Below are positions 8,701 to 16,823 of a stretch of DNA of 64,000 nucleotides, piece by piece. The DNA lies in contig NZ_FYDO01000023.1 of the NCBI RefSeq assembly GCF_900187615.1, forward strand, positions 1 through 64,000, read 5' to 3'. The DNA comes from Pseudomonas sp. Irchel s3f7 (GTDB taxonomy: Bacteria; Pseudomonadota; Gammaproteobacteria; Pseudomonadales; Pseudomonadaceae). Position 1 is the stretch's first letter. The number at the start of each line of letters is the position of its first letter. The position numbers and the translations under genes are program-made. The notes beneath the pieces were generated by a model. It was given only the letters and a program-made list of their open reading frames with translations. It searched no databases and was not told where the DNA came from.

Positions 8701-10105
8701 GGCGTTGCCGGGTTTCGATGAGGTCTGGGAACAGGACGAAGCCGTGGTCGAAGTGGTCCGTGCGCGGCTCAGCGCCTTCGGCCCGTTACCGCTGCACGAC
8801 ATTGCCGACCCCCTCGGTTTATCTGACCTTCAAGTGATCCAGGCGCTGGCGCAACTGGAGCGCGAAGGCTACGTGCTGCGTGGACGATTCACCCCGGGCA
8901 ACCACGGGGAAGAATGGTGTGAGCGTCATCTGCTCGCGCGCATTCATCGCTACACGGTCAAGCGCCTGCGTAGGGAAATCGAGCCGGTGGCGTTACAGGA
9001 TTTCATGCGGTTTCTGTTCGACTGGCAGCACGTCTCCAGTGCCACTCAGGGTCAAGGCGCGGCCGTATTGCCCGCCATCGCCAGTCAGTTCGAAGGCTAC
9101 CCCGCCGCCGCGTCCGCCTGGGACAGCGACCTCCTGCCGGCACGGATCAAGGATTACTCGGCGAGCTGGCTGGATGAGTTGTGCCGCAGCGGCAGACTGG
9201 TGTGGACACGCCTGACCGCACGCAACAAGGGCACCGGCACCGCGTTGCGCAGTACACCGATTGTGCTGCTGCCGCGCAGTCAGGTCGGACTCTGGAGCGG
9301 GCTGACCGAGCAGACGCCGGTCAGCGAACTGTCACCGAAAACGCAAAAGGTCCACACCGCCCTCAGCCAGCACGGCGCACTGTTTTTCGATGAGCTGATT
9401 CACGAAGCTCACCTGCTGCGCTCGGAGCTGGAAATCGCCTTGCAGGAACTGGTGGGCGCCGGGCTGGTGAACGCCGACAGTTTCGCCGGGCTGCGTGCGC
9501 TGATCACCCCGGCCAGCAAGCGCCAGCACCACCGCAGTCGCCACGGGCGCGGGGCGTTCATCGGCGGCATGGACGACGCTGGACGCTGGGCGTTGTTACG
9601 CCGTGGAAACGCCGCGCCGGTTATGGATAACCCACCTCCGTCGCCGACCCCGGCCGATACGCTGGAACACATCGCCATGACCTTGCTGCGCCGCTACGGC
9701 GTGGTGTTCTGGCGATTGCTGGAACGTGAGGCGGACTGGCTGCCGAGCTGGCGCGAATTACTGCGCACGTTTCATCGCCTCGAGGCCCGGGGCGAGATTC
9801 GTGGCGGACGGTTTGTCAGTGGTCTGGCGGGGGAGCAATTCGCGCTGCCCGAGGCGATTCCGCTATTGCGCGAAGTGCGGCGTCGCCCCAAGGACGGCAG
9901 CCTGATCGCCGTGTGCGGGGTCGATCCGCTGAACCTCGCCGGCACCCTGCTGCCCGGCGCGAAAGTCCCGGCGCTGGCGAGCAATCGGCTGGTGTATCGC
10001 GATGGTTTGCCGGTGGCTGCCGAGATTGCCGGCAAGCCTTTGTTTTGGGCGGAGCTGGATCAGCGAGTCAGTGACGAGGTTCGGAATAAACTGATCCGGC
10101 ATTGA
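5789..10105 (+). CDS. lhr: Lhr-family ATP-dependent helicase (full length)
   Basis: Superfamily 2 DNA/RNA helicase of 1,438 residues, the size of full-length bacterial Lhr. Motif I is APTGSGKTLTAF, motif II is VDEIHAIA (DEIH box), motif III is GLSATQKPIE, and motifs IV-VI include IFVNTRRLAERLS, TASLELGIDIGDVDLVCQI and LQRVGRSGHQVGG. The Lhr winged-helix and beta-barrel regions follow the helicase core, with the C-terminal Lhr-CTD that shorter Lhr-Core proteins lack. Lhr unwinds with 3'-5' polarity and is linked to mitomycin/alkylation damage responses. ATG 5789 (MNLPIPADSALTGFHPAV) is chosen because the upstream in-frame extension runs through a REP element. It appears monocistronic, followed by an inverted REP pair. 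Confidence 0.92.
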   Translation: MNLPIPADSALTGFHPAVSAWFNHTFPAVTAAQARAWPLIRQRRSTLIAAPTGSGKTLTAFLAVIDDLVHQGLESPDGLPDETLVVYVSPLKALSNDIQINLQNPLAGIAEQLRVMGLPELQITTAVRTGDTPQKDRTAMRKIAPHILVTTPESLYVLLGSDSGRQMLATTRTVIVDEIHAIAASKRGSHLALSLERLQALCAAPLVRIGLSATQKPIEAVSRFLVGRDRLCEIVDIGHARPRDLDIEVPPVPLSAVMANDVWELVYDRLAALARKHRTTLIFVNTRRLAERLSRHLSERLGKHAVAAHHGSLAKEFRLDAEQRLKRGDLQVLIATASLELGIDIGDVDLVCQIASPRSIAGFLQRVGRSGHQVGGTPKGRLFATTRDDLIECAALLDCVRRGELDTLLIPKAPLDVLAQQIIAEVSCQEWQEQALLDMFRRASPYAELDDKHYQALLQMLAEGYNGRQGIRSAYLHRDAVTRTLRGRRGAKLTAVTSGGTIPDNADYSVLLEPQGLNIGTINEDFAVESIAGDIFQLGNTSYRILRVETGKVRIEDAQGQPPTIPFWLGEAPGRSAELSSAVARLQAHLDALLGHTPGNLQPALDWLTETLGLNFASAEQLVEYLAPVRQTLGALPSQDTLLMERFFDESGGTQLIIHSPYGSRINRAWGLALRKRFCRTFNFELQAAASEDAIVLSLSTSHSFELDDVWRYLHSNSAEHLLIQAVLDAPLFGVRWRWNAGVALALPRYSGGRKVPPQIQRMKSEDLIASVFPDQIACVENLAGEREIPDHPLVEQTLDDCLHDAMDSEGWLALLRRMERGEVRLISRELPAPSPLAAEILSARPYTFLDDAPLEERRTQAVLNRRWSDPQSTDDLGALDTEAINAVREEAWPAPTGGDEMHEALMSLACITDAEAEANPQWRDWLNALAMSGRTTRLQINEGKSLWLALERLTCLRAIYPQAQLSPALQALPGFDEVWEQDEAVVEVVRARLSAFGPLPLHDIADPLGLSDLQVIQALAQLEREGYVLRGRFTPGNHGEEWCERHLLARIHRYTVKRLRREIEPVALQDFMRFLFDWQHVSSATQGQGAAVLPAIASQFEGYPAAASAWDSDLLPARIKDYSASWLDELCRSGRLVWTRLTARNKGTGTALRSTPIVLLPRSQVGLWSGLTEQTPVSELSPKTQKVHTALSQHGALFFDELIHEAHLLRSELEIALQELVGAGLVNADSFAGLRALITPASKRQHHRSRHGRGAFIGGMDDAGRWALLRRGNAAPVMDNPPPSPTPADTLEHIAMTLLRRYGVVFWRLLEREADWLPSWRELLRTFHRLEARGEIRGGRFVSGLAGEQFALPEAIPLLREVRRRPKDGSLIAVCGVDPLNLAGTLLPGAKVPALASNRLVYRDGLPVAAEIAGKPLFWAELDQRVSDEVRNKLIRH

Positions 10106-10117
10106 TGGCGTCTGCGC

Positions 10118-10203
10118 AGGCCCCATCGCTGGCAAGCCAGCTCCTACAGTTTGATGTACCTGCGCAAATCCCTGTAGGAGCCGGCTTGCTGGCGATGGGC
10201 CCC
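10118..10203. repeat. REPIN (inverted REP pair)
   Basis: GGCCCCATCGCTGGCAAGCC followed by AGCTCCTACAG on the left and CTGTAGGAGCCGGCTTGCTG followed by GCGATGGGCCCC on the right are inverted copies about 25 bases apart. The pair sits between the converging lhr and MscS genes and may also act as a transcript stabiliser or terminator. Confidence 0.85.
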
Positions 10204-10232
10204 TAAAAACCAACAAAAATCTCCCGGGCGAC

Positions 10233-12356
10233 TTACTGCGACCGCGCCCCATCCGGCATCAACAACGTCGAGTGCTCCGGTTCAGGCTCGCCTTCAGGCG
10301 GTGGTTCGACCGGATGCCTCGGCACCAGCGCCTGCTGTGGATAAGTCTGCGCGAAGTGCACCCACGGGCTGTTATCCACAAGCTTTTTCAAACGCTGGTT
10401 GAACGCCCGGCTCACCGCATACTGCCCGCCCGACACCGTGCGGAATTGCGAGGTCAGCACCACGCCGTTGAGGTCCATCTTGTCGACACCGAACACATCC
10501 AGCGGCCCTTGCAGGTTGTAGCGCAGGAACGGGTCGTTGCTGATCGAATGCCCGGCCTCGCGGATCAACTCGATGGCCTTGTCGACATCCGTGTCATAGG
10601 TGAATTGCACCGAGAAAAACGCGTAGGCGAATTGCCTCGATTGGTTGGTCACGGCCTTGATCTGGCCGAACGGCACCGAGTGCACAAAACCCTTGCCGTC
10701 ACGCAGGCGCAAGGTGCGGATGGTCAGGCCCTCGACTGTCCCGGCATGACCGGAATCGAGCACCACCCAATCACCAATGGACAGGGTGTCTTCGATGATG
10801 ATGAACAGCCCGGTGATCACGTCCTGCACCAGTTGCTGGGAACCGAAACCAATCGCCAGCCCCACCACCCCGGCACCGGCCAGGAACGGCGCAACGTTGA
10901 TCCCCAGGTTCGCCATGGTGGTGATCGCGCAGATCACCACCAGGATGATTTTGACCGCATTGCGCAGCAACGGCAGGATGGTTTTCACCCGTGTACTCGG
11001 TTGGCGCGCCGAGCGTTTATTGGCCGGTGGTTTCAGGGCCTCCTGAATGGCCGTGTCGAGCACCACCCAGACCATCCACGTCACCAGGAAGATCAGGCCG
11101 ATGTGGCTCAGAGAATCACTGATCGCACGCCCGACTGCGTTGCTCACCGCGAACTCGAACAACGACACGCCCCAGATACGCCCCAGGACATCGATGAACA
11201 CGACGGCCATCGCAATGCGCAACAACGCGTGGGACAGGCTCAGGAATCGTTCTTTGTAGGCACTGCCGCGCCGCGCATCCGATTCGCTGCGCGACTTGAA
11301 CAGGTGATGCAGCGTGGTGCTGAGAAACACCGTGGCAATCAGCAACACGGTGGTGAACAACGCACTGCGCAGTACCGTCTGATTGTCGTCGCCAATGCCG
11401 ATCAGGTTGATGATCGAGACCAGCACCATCAACAGAATCGGCCAGTACCAGAGCCCGGAAAATATCCGCAGGGTTTCGCGCAACGCCGGCTGATTGACGC
11501 GCTGGGCCAGCGGCAGAATCCGGATCACATGGGCCACCGGCCGACGCATGCGGATCACCAGCAAACCGAAGGAAATCGAAGCCGCGAGCCCCGTGAATAC
11601 GGCAATGCTGCTGGTGAGGTTGTTGCCCAGTTGATGGGCGATCTGCGGGCTTGTCAGAGCATCGCTCAAGGCCACCAGAAAACCGATTGAAAACAGCGGC
11701 CGGGGACTGTGCTGACGGATGATCCGTACCGCCGAGCGCTTGTGGCCGATGTTGAACATCACCACCAGGGACAGCACCAGCGACGCAGCAAAAATACCGG
11801 CGCTGGCCGCGTAGGCAAAACACAGCGCCAGCGCCCGACCGGCCGACACCTGTAGAAACTGGCTGGCATAAATCGTCAGCGTCAGACTGACCACCGCCGG
11901 AATCGTGTAAGGCAGCATGTAGCCAAGCAACGCCTGGCCACGCTCGCGGCTGAGCATCCAGCGGTGCCCGCCCAGGCGTCGGGCCAACAGTCGCCCAAAC
12001 AGCCAAAGCAGCGTAAACACACCCGTCCAGACGCAGGTCAGCAGGAGGAAATCCCCGGCAACGCCCCAGGTCGAACGGGACGATGGACGATTGACCAGCT
12101 CATCGACTTCATCCACCGCACGATCGGCGCGCAGGCGCCAGGTGTCGACCAGGTGCTCGTTGAGATCGAGTTTGCTCTGGACTTCGTCAATGCTTGAGCT
12201 GATGGCGCCCAGCAACCCGCCCTGCACCAGTGGCTCCGGGTGTGCCGATGGCGTAGTGGCGGCGGCCGGCAGCCCCGGTATCGCTGCCGCTTCCAGCGTC
12301 TCGCTGCCCAGAAACAGCAATGACCCCATTAATATCGCGGTCTTGAGCCCGATCAA
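10233..12356 (-). CDS. Large MscS-family mechanosensitive channel (YbiO-like)
   Basis: Inner-membrane channel of about 707 residues. After an N-terminal signal or membrane segment come a periplasmic helical region (SSIDEVQSKLDLNEHLVDTW) and many membrane helices. The MscS core follows: LGINVAPFLAGAGVVGLAIG is the pore-lining TM3 region, then FGSQQLVQDVITGLFIIIED, the beta-domain DTLSIGDWVVLDSGHAGTVE, and the cytoplasmic vestibule. The tail PPPEGEPEPEHS is low complexity. The start is uncertain: TTG 12356 has a GGAGG eight bases upstream and gives a basic signal-like N-terminus (MIGLKTAILMGSLLF); GTG 12362 and ATG 12329 are alternatives. The open frame continuing to 12722 overlaps the divergent DUF72 remnant and is unlikely. 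Function: release of solutes on osmotic downshock. Confidence 0.85.
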   Translation of the reverse strand: MIGLKTAILMGSLLFLGSETLEAAAIPGLPAAATTPSAHPEPLVQGGLLGAISSSIDEVQSKLDLNEHLVDTWRLRADRAVDEVDELVNRPSSRSTWGVAGDFLLLTCVWTGVFTLLWLFGRLLARRLGGHRWMLSRERGQALLGYMLPYTIPAVVSLTLTIYASQFLQVSAGRALALCFAYAASAGIFAASLVLSLVVMFNIGHKRSAVRIIRQHSPRPLFSIGFLVALSDALTSPQIAHQLGNNLTSSIAVFTGLAASISFGLLVIRMRRPVAHVIRILPLAQRVNQPALRETLRIFSGLWYWPILLMVLVSIINLIGIGDDNQTVLRSALFTTVLLIATVFLSTTLHHLFKSRSESDARRGSAYKERFLSLSHALLRIAMAVVFIDVLGRIWGVSLFEFAVSNAVGRAISDSLSHIGLIFLVTWMVWVVLDTAIQEALKPPANKRSARQPSTRVKTILPLLRNAVKIILVVICAITTMANLGINVAPFLAGAGVVGLAIGFGSQQLVQDVITGLFIIIEDTLSIGDWVVLDSGHAGTVEGLTIRTLRLRDGKGFVHSVPFGQIKAVTNQSRQFAYAFFSVQFTYDTDVDKAIELIREAGHSISNDPFLRYNLQGPLDVFGVDKMDLNGVVLTSQFRTVSGGQYAVSRAFNQRLKKLVDNSPWVHFAQTYPQQALVPRHPVEPPPEGEPEPEHSTLLMPDGARSQ

Positions 12357-12586
12357 AAGCACCCCCTCCGTTGGCTGTGACTGTAAGGAACTGATCGAGA
12401 ATTGCCGGGCAAGTTCGCACTTGGCCCACAAATGTATCGTCGAAAATATTCGGGGTGACATTAGCACGCATGCTGCGCCAGCTCCTACGCTGCACACGGC
12501 GGCGGTTAACCGTCCGTAGCCCCACCGAAACTTTCGTCGCCACCGCGCAGTCCTCCAAAGACAGGGCTCATCGGACCGGAGGCGAC

Positions 12587-12871
12587 ATGTCGGCGATTCA
12601 TATCGGTATTTCAGGTTGGCGGTACACGCCCTGGCGCGGGGATTTCTACCCGAACGGCCTGGGCCACGGCCGGCAACCAAGTGATCCGCAACTGATCGCC
12701 CCCCGCCAGCAGCCAAAGCCACGCCAGCCCCGGAAAGTGTTCTGCTATTTCGACAATGTCATCAAAGTCCGCGCGCCCTTCGATGCCCGCCGCTTGCTGG
12801 AGCGGTTCCACCTCGACAAAAACCTCGCCACCACGCCCGGTGAGCCTGCTGCGCAGGGTGTGTTGTCATGA
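12587..12871 (+). pseudogene. DUF72 protein with large in-frame internal deletion
   Basis: The 94-residue frame begins MSAIHIGISGWRYTPWRG, the signature N-terminus of DUF72 (YecE) proteins, and then jumps after DFYPNGL straight to GRQPSDPQLIAPRQ...VFCYFDNVIKVRAPFDARRL, which is the C-terminal end of the same family. About 190 residues of the TIM-barrel-like core are missing (DUF72 proteins usually have 240-300 residues), yet the frame stays open. The stop overlaps the next start (ATGA), so the truncated frame may still be kept for translational coupling to the ybhP-like gene. It is most likely a non-functional remnant. Confidence 0.78.
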
Positions 12872-13665
12872 CTACTCCGGAGCCAGTCGGCGTGACAGAC
12901 GAACAGAGCCCCTTCGACACCCACGTGCATCGCTTCACGGTGCTGACGGTGAACACCCACAAAGGCTTCACCGCGCTCAACCGGCGCTTCATCCTGCCGG
13001 AACTGCGCGAAGCGGTGCGCAGCGTGTCTGCCGATGTGGTGTTTTTGCAGGAAGTCCATGGCACCCATGAGCAGCATCCAAAACGCTACTCCAATTGGCC
13101 GACGATGCCGCAGTACGAATTCCTCGCCGACACCCTCTGGCCGCAGTTCGCCTATGGTCGCAACGCGGTCTATCCGGCGGGCGATCACGGCAATGCGCTG
13201 CTGTCGAAATTCCAGATCATTCGCCACGATAATCTCGACGTGTCCATCAGCGGCCACGAAAACCGCGGGCTTCTGCATTGCGTGTTGCGCCTGCCCGGCG
13301 ACGGTCGCGAGGTGCACGCCATTTGTGTGCATCTGGGGTTGCGCGAAACCCACCGCAACGCGCAACTCAAATTGCTCGTCCAACGCCTGGAAGCGCTGCC
13401 CGACGACGCGCCGGTCATCATCGCCGGTGACTTCAACGATTGGCGCCTGCGCGCCGATGCACTGCTCAAGCCCAGCGGTTTGCGCGAGGTCTTCGCCGAA
13501 CACCACGGCCAATCGGCGCGCAGCTTCCCGGCACGTTTACCGGCCCTGCGCCTGGACCGCATCTACGTGCGTCACCTCAAGGCCAGCCATCCGCAAGTGC
13601 TGTCGAACCGCCCCTGGTCCCACCTTTCCGACCACGTCCCGCTATCGGTAGAGATCGAGCTATGA
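12868..13665 (+). CDS. ybhP: Endonuclease/exonuclease/phosphatase family protein (YbhP-like)
   Basis: DNase I-like metal-dependent hydrolase of 265 residues. Family motifs are LTVNTHKGF near the N-terminus, VVFLQEVHG (metal-binding Glu), the central GNALLSKFQI, VHAICVHLGL, IIAGDFNDW (GDFN motif) and the C-terminal SDHVPLSVEIEL with the catalytic SDH. The gene overlaps the DUF72 remnant upstream and clsB downstream. The order ybhP - clsB (ybhO) - ybhN is the same as in E. coli, where the three are adjacent. The substrate could be a phosphodiester of lipid origin rather than DNA, judged from that context; this is inference. Confidence 0.87.
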   Translation: MTTPEPVGVTDEQSPFDTHVHRFTVLTVNTHKGFTALNRRFILPELREAVRSVSADVVFLQEVHGTHEQHPKRYSNWPTMPQYEFLADTLWPQFAYGRNAVYPAGDHGNALLSKFQIIRHDNLDVSISGHENRGLLHCVLRLPGDGREVHAICVHLGLRETHRNAQLKLLVQRLEALPDDAPVIIAGDFNDWRLRADALLKPSGLREVFAEHHGQSARSFPARLPALRLDRIYVRHLKASHPQVLSNRPWSHLSDHVPLSVEIEL

Positions 13666-14954
13666 GCAGCCAGTCGATGGAAAAATCCACGGTGGAACAC
13701 ATCCCCGCCCCGCCGATTCGCGAGCCGACAGCGGTCGATGTCGAGTACAGCTGGCAAGGCAGCAATCGGGTCGAACTGCTGGAAAACGGTGAGGCGTATT
13801 TTCCCCGGGTGTTCGAAGCCCTGCGTCAGGCACAAAGTGAGATCCTGCTGGAGACCTTCATTCTGTTCGAGGACAAGGTCGGCAATGAACTGCAGCAGAT
13901 TCTCATCGAAGCGGCGCAACGGGGCGTGCGCATCACCGTCAGCCTCGACGGCTTTGGCTGTGGCGAATTGAGCAGCGGATTTCTCAGCGCCCTGAGCGGC
14001 GCGGGCGTGCATTTGCAGATGTTCGATCCGGCGCCGAAACGCCTTGGCATCCGCACCAACTGGTTCCGCCGTCTGCACCGCAAAATCGTGGTGGTGGACG
14101 GCACTGTCGCCTTCATCGGCGGGATCAATTTTTCCGCCGACCATCTCGCCGACTTCGGCCCTGAAGCCAAGCAGGATTACTCCGTTGAAGTCCAGGGCCC
14201 GGTGGTGGCCGACATTCATCACTTTGCCTTGCTGCAATGCGGTCGCCCGGTGCGGGCCAAATACTGGTGGCAACGGCGGCGGCAACGGCGCTCGGAACTG
14301 GCCTTCAGCGATCACGATGGTCAAGTGCGGTTGGTGTACCGCGACAACGGCGAACACCCGACTGACATTGAAGAGGTGTACCGGCAGGTGTTGCGCACCG
14401 CACAACGCCGGGTGGTCATCGCCAATGCCTACTTCTTTCCGGGTTACCGGTTACTGCGCGAGATCCGCAACGCGGCGCGCCGTGGCGTCGATGTGCGGCT
14501 GATCCTGCAAGGCCAGCCGGACATGATGGTGGCCAGGCTCGCGGCACGCATGACCTACGACTACTTGCTCAAGTCCGGGGTGAAGATCTACGAATACTGC
14601 GACCGTCCGCTGCACGGCAAAGTGGCGTTGGTGGACGAAGACTGGAGCACCGTCGGTTCCAGCAACCTCGACCCGTTGAGTCTGTCGATGAATCTCGAAG
14701 CCAATGTGCTGATCCGTGACCGTCAGTTCAACCGCGACCTGTACGACCGACTTGAAGACCTCAGCGACCACCACTGCAAGATGATGTCATCCGAAAAAAT
14801 CCCGAGTGGGCGGGTCTGGCACATGACCGTCGGTTTTCTGGTGTTTCACTTTTTGCGGCATTTTCCGGCGTGGGCGGGCTGGTTGCCGGCCCATAAACCG
14901 CGCCTGAAACGCATCACGCCGACGACCGGGAGCGATCACCATGAGCCACGCTGA
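13662..14954 (+). CDS. clsB: Cardiolipin synthase B (phospholipase D superfamily)
   Basis: Membrane-associated phosphatidyltransferase of 430 residues with two HKD catalytic motifs: LHRKIVVVDG...GGINFS near residue 140 and LHGKVALVDEDWSTVGSSNL near residue 320. The N-terminal WQGSNRVELLENGEAYFPRV and LETFILFEDKVGNEL match the ClsB family. In E. coli ClsB makes cardiolipin from phosphatidylglycerol and can also use phosphatidylethanolamine-related substrates. ATG 13662 overlaps the ybhP stop (ATGAG context), giving the normal family length; the frame continuing upstream to 13440 lies inside ybhP. The 3' end overlaps the ybhN-like gene by 14 bases. Confidence 0.92.
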   Translation: MSSQSMEKSTVEHIPAPPIREPTAVDVEYSWQGSNRVELLENGEAYFPRVFEALRQAQSEILLETFILFEDKVGNELQQILIEAAQRGVRITVSLDGFGCGELSSGFLSALSGAGVHLQMFDPAPKRLGIRTNWFRRLHRKIVVVDGTVAFIGGINFSADHLADFGPEAKQDYSVEVQGPVVADIHHFALLQCGRPVRAKYWWQRRRQRRSELAFSDHDGQVRLVYRDNGEHPTDIEEVYRQVLRTAQRRVVIANAYFFPGYRLLREIRNAARRGVDVRLILQGQPDMMVARLAARMTYDYLLKSGVKIYEYCDRPLHGKVALVDEDWSTVGSSNLDPLSLSMNLEANVLIRDRQFNRDLYDRLEDLSDHHCKMMSSEKIPSGRVWHMTVGFLVFHFLRHFPAWAGWLPAHKPRLKRITPTTGSDHHEPR

Positions 14955-15927
14955 GACCGGGTCGACGTCCCATACCGATCACCCGGCCAAGTCGCGCTGG
15001 AGCCGTTGGAAAAAACCGCTGACCCTGCTGTTTTTTCTGGCGCTGATCGTGTTGTTGACGATGTTTGCCCAGCGCATCGAATGGGCCGAAGTGCTCGAAA
15101 CCCTGGCCGATTTCAAGGTACGCACGCTGATCATCGCGTCCTCGCTGACTGCGGTGAGTTTCCTGGTGTATGCCTGTTTCGATCTGATCGGGCGCACCTA
15201 CATCCGTCAGGACCTGACGTGGAAACAGATCCTCCCCGTAGGAATCATCAGCTATGCCTTCAACCTCAACTTAAGTGCCTGGGTCGGTGGTATTGCCATG
15301 CGTTATCGGCTGTATTCACGACTCGGGGTGAGCAAAAGCAACATCGCGAAAATCCTCGGCCTGAGCCTGGCGACCAACTGGATCGGCTACATGCTGATTG
15401 CCGGCGTGGTGTTCAGCAGTGGATGGGTGAGCATGCCGCCGGGCTGGAAATTGAGCAGCGGCGCTCTGCAAGCGGTGGGCGTGTTGCTGTTGCTGGTGAG
15501 TGCGGGCTATCTGGCGGCGTGTCGCTTTTCCAGCCGTCGGGAATGGTCGATACGCGGGGTGGAAATCAACTTGCCGTCACTGCGCATGGCGATCCTGCAA
15601 CTGGGCCTCGGCGCGCTGAACTGGTCGCTGATGGCAGCGGTCATTTTCACCTTGTTGCCGAGCAAACTGGATTATCCGCTGGTGCTTGGGGTGTTGTTGA
15701 TCAGCGCCATTGCCGGGGTCATCACGCACATCCCCGCCGGGCTCGGCGTGCTGGAAGCGGTGTTCGTGGCACTGCTGCAACACGAGGCGTCACGGGGCAG
15801 TCTGGTGGCGGGATTGCTGGCGTACCGGGCAATCTATTTTCTGCTGCCGCTGTTGATCACTTTGGTGATGTATCTGATCGTCGAGGCCAAGGCGAAGTCG
15901 TTGCGGATCAGCAAGAAACCCAAGTGA
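14941..15927 (+). CDS. ybhN: YbhN-family membrane protein (LPG synthase TM / UPF0104)
   Basis: Integral membrane protein of 328 residues with about eight hydrophobic segments: LTLLFFLALIVLLTMFA near residues 27-43, LIIASSLTAVSFLVYACF, QILPVGIISYAFNLNLSAWV and several more, ending in LLPLLITLVMYLIVEAKA. The GGIAMRYRLYSRLGVS block and THIPAGLGVLEAVF are typical of the UPF0104/lysylphosphatidylglycerol-synthase membrane domain. It lacks the cytosolic aminoacyl-transfer domain of MprF. It overlaps clsB and is the last gene of the ybhP-clsB-ybhN operon, so a role in lipid flipping or transport is plausible but unproven. Confidence 0.88.
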   Translation: MSHAETGSTSHTDHPAKSRWSRWKKPLTLLFFLALIVLLTMFAQRIEWAEVLETLADFKVRTLIIASSLTAVSFLVYACFDLIGRTYIRQDLTWKQILPVGIISYAFNLNLSAWVGGIAMRYRLYSRLGVSKSNIAKILGLSLATNWIGYMLIAGVVFSSGWVSMPPGWKLSSGALQAVGVLLLLVSAGYLAACRFSSRREWSIRGVEINLPSLRMAILQLGLGALNWSLMAAVIFTLLPSKLDYPLVLGVLLISAIAGVITHIPAGLGVLEAVFVALLQHEASRGSLVAGLLAYRAIYFLLPLLITLVMYLIVEAKAKSLRISKKPK

Positions 15928-15947
15928 GTGGTGGTGTTTGATCTGAC

Positions 15948-16042
15948 GCCATCGCGGGCAAGCCCGCTCCCACAAGGATCTCCAGTGATCACAACATTTG
16001 TGTTCAATGACGAACCCTGCAGGAACAAGCTTGCTCGCGATA
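15948..16042. repeat. REP-like elements between convergent genes
   Basis: GCCATCGCGGGCAAGCCCGC followed by TCCCACAAGG, and about 45 bases later CTGCAGGAACAAGCTTGCTC followed by GCGATAGC, are two REP-type sequences in opposite orientation. They lie between the ybhN-like gene and the convergent alpha/beta hydrolase gene. Confidence 0.7.
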
Positions 16043-16064
16043 GCGCCCTGTCCAGCACCCAAAA

Positions 16065-16823
16065 TCACTGCGATTGAATAATGCTTAACCGCTCACCCAC
16101 CACCATCTCCGTGATCCAGTCCACCAGGATCGACGTGTAGGCCTGCTGTGAAACCGGATCGCTCAAGGCATGATCGGCGCCATCAATGATGCGGTGCGTG
16201 AGCGAGTGGGTCTGCTGGCACGCGGCGCGATAACTCATGATCGTTGAGTGCGGCACGTATTCATCGGTCTCGGACTCCACCAGCAACACATCCCCGGTAA
16301 ATGCCGAACAGGCATGCAAGGCGCGATTGCCCTCGGCGCGCACCAGGGTGCTGCGGTAATCGCGCAAATCGAGCTTGTCCAGATCGCGTTTGGGCGTGTG
16401 CCATTTATCGTCGCGATACAGCGCCGGCACCCGCAGCGCCAGCCAGCGCACCGGTCTGAGCGACGTGAGGATCGAAGCCAGGTAACCGCCATAGCTGGTG
16501 CCCACCACGGCAATCGCCGAGGTATCCAGCGCCGGGTGCGCGAGCAGCCGATCGTAAGCCGCCAGCAAGTCCCGCAAGTTGTCCTCGCGGGTTACCCGGG
16601 ACAGGGGAATGCCGGTGCCGCCGGTATGACCGCGCAAATCAAAAGTCAGGCACACGCACCCCAGCCCGGCGATGCCTTTGGCCCGTTCCAGATCCCGCTC
16701 CTGACTGCCGCCCCAACCGTGCACGAAGAGCACGCCGGGGACTTTCGATTTGGGGCTCAGAAACGTCCCGCTCATCTGTTCGTCGTCGATGTCGATTTGA
16801 ATGCTTTCGCTTCTAGCCGTCAT
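16065..16823 (-). CDS. Alpha/beta hydrolase (dienelactone-hydrolase/peptidase-like)
   Basis: Cytoplasmic serine hydrolase of 252 residues. PGVLFVHGWGGSQ carries the oxyanion-hole HG pair, and AVVGTSYGGYLAS is the nucleophile elbow (GxSxG, Ser at about 112). LLVESETDEYVP supplies the acidic residue and DGADHALSD the histidine. The fold resembles acyl-peptide hydrolase/YbaC-like enzymes without the propeller. Its ATG lies inside the end of the DUF3182 gene (11-base overlap), so they form a two-gene operon. The natural substrate is unknown. Confidence 0.85.
   Translation of the reverse strand: MTARSESIQIDIDDEQMSGTFLSPKSKVPGVLFVHGWGGSQERDLERAKGIAGLGCVCLTFDLRGHTGGTGIPLSRVTREDNLRDLLAAYDRLLAHPALDTSAIAVVGTSYGGYLASILTSLRPVRWLALRVPALYRDDKWHTPKRDLDKLDLRDYRSTLVRAEGNRALHACSAFTGDVLLVESETDEYVPHSTIMSYRAACQQTHSLTHRIIDGADHALSDPVSQQAYTSILVDWITEMVVGERLSIIQSQ

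Noticed and set aside
10272..11690. 472-residue plus-strand frame inside the MscS gene
   Set aside because: Rich in His, Arg and Gln as typical of antisense of membrane-protein genes; no motif.
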